Of a DNA stretch of 6,781 bases, positions 6,629-6,781 are shown one piece after another. Source of the stretch: Ruminococcus sp. UBA3387 (GTDB lineage: Bacteria; Bacillota; Clostridia; Oscillospirales; Ruminococcaceae); NCBI GenBank assembly GCA_002358895.1, contig DEPR01000002.1:7127-13907 (forward strand), given 5' to 3'. Each line of letters begins with the position of its first letter. The first letter of the stretch is position 1. A program made the position numbers and the translations under genes. Below the pieces are notes generated by a model. It was given only the letters and a program-made list of their open reading frames with translations, had not been told where the DNA came from and searched no databases.

Positions 6629-6781
6629 ATTTATATGCATTATGTTTTTATATATTTAGAGTGCAATTTTCCCGATTGTTGTCTAAGGGAAGATTTCAGG
6701 CTTTTTTATAAAATTATTATTGCTTTTTTGTATCTTTACAATTTAATATTATACTTTCTAAGAAGGAGGAAATGCTATACA
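6629..6781 (+). promoter_or_regulatory. 5' leader and ribosome binding site of an unseen divergent gene
   Basis: After the plus-strand promoter comes AT-rich DNA ending in AAGGAGG (6763-6769). An ATG at 6772-6774 lies only two bases after the GGAGG core; the true start may be there or just past the edge, where the final A at 6781 could begin an ATG. The leader holds only a weak 5-bp hairpin (TTCCC 6669-6673 with GGGAA 6687-6691) and repeated GCTTTTTT runs, with no riboswitch fold that I recognise. Only three codons or fewer are visible, so the product cannot be named. Confidence 0.6.

Noticed and set aside
6667..6693. Weak hairpin (TTCCC/GGGAA) in the divergent leader as an attenuator or riboswitch
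   Set aside because: The stem is only 5 bp with a 13-nt loop and no directly following T-tract, and no known riboswitch core is recognisable.
6635..6781. Plus-strand frame open from an ATG at 6635 to the window edge (49 codons)
   Set aside because: It begins at the predicted transcription start with no ribosome binding site, its composition is what AT-rich DNA gives, and AAGGAGG inside it marks a different downstream start.
1..6781. CRISPR arrays, insertion sequences, tRNA genes, phage or defence genes
   Set aside because: I looked for direct repeats with spacers, transposase motifs, terminal inverted repeats and tRNA-like folds on both strands and found none. The gene content is conserved housekeeping.

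Overview
The window is a piece of chromosome from a low-to-moderate GC Gram-positive bacterium, most likely a clostridial member of the Bacillota close to Ruminococcus/Oscillospiraceae. This is inferred from the strong AGGAGG ribosome binding sites, the infC-rpmI-rplT order behind what looks like a Firmicutes L20-type leader, the dprA-topA-trmFO order known from Bacillota, and protein sequences of clostridial flavour. All recognisable genes lie on the minus strand and read right to left. Nearly everything is housekeeping. I see no mobile element, CRISPR array, tRNA, rRNA or defence system.

Right end (about 6340-6781): a divergent regulatory region. On the minus strand, a consensus sigma-A promoter (TTGACA, 17 bases, TATAAT) drives a leader of about 150 nt. 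The leader carries pairing elements and an intrinsic terminator just ahead of infC, as expected of an L20-responsive attenuator. On the plus strand, a second good promoter (TTGACA, 17 bases, TACAAT) and a ribosome binding site at the extreme right edge point to a divergent gene outside the window. About 70 bp of AT-rich DNA with phased A/T tracts separates the two promoters.

Middle right (5192-6340): the infC-rpmI-rplT translation operon, encoding IF3, L35 and L20. IF3 appears to start at a non-canonical ATC (or ATA) codon. The operon closes with a hairpin and T-tract at about 5141-5181.

Middle and left (1-5094): four tightly packed genes follow. They encode a TrmH/SpoU-family RNA 2'-O-methyltransferase, DprA, DNA topoisomerase I (TTG start) and TrmFO, which runs off the left edge. 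Two junctions are 11-nt overlaps and one is a 29-bp gap, so they are probably one translationally coupled unit. It is fed either by read-through of the rplT terminator or by a weak promoter that I could not identify with confidence.

The functions join translation start and ribosome assembly (IF3, L20, L35), RNA modification (TrmH-family enzyme, TrmFO) and DNA handling (DprA, TopA). The points most worth a second look are the infC leader with its possible antiterminator, the non-canonical infC start, a DprA with several altered signature motifs, and the unidentified divergent gene.
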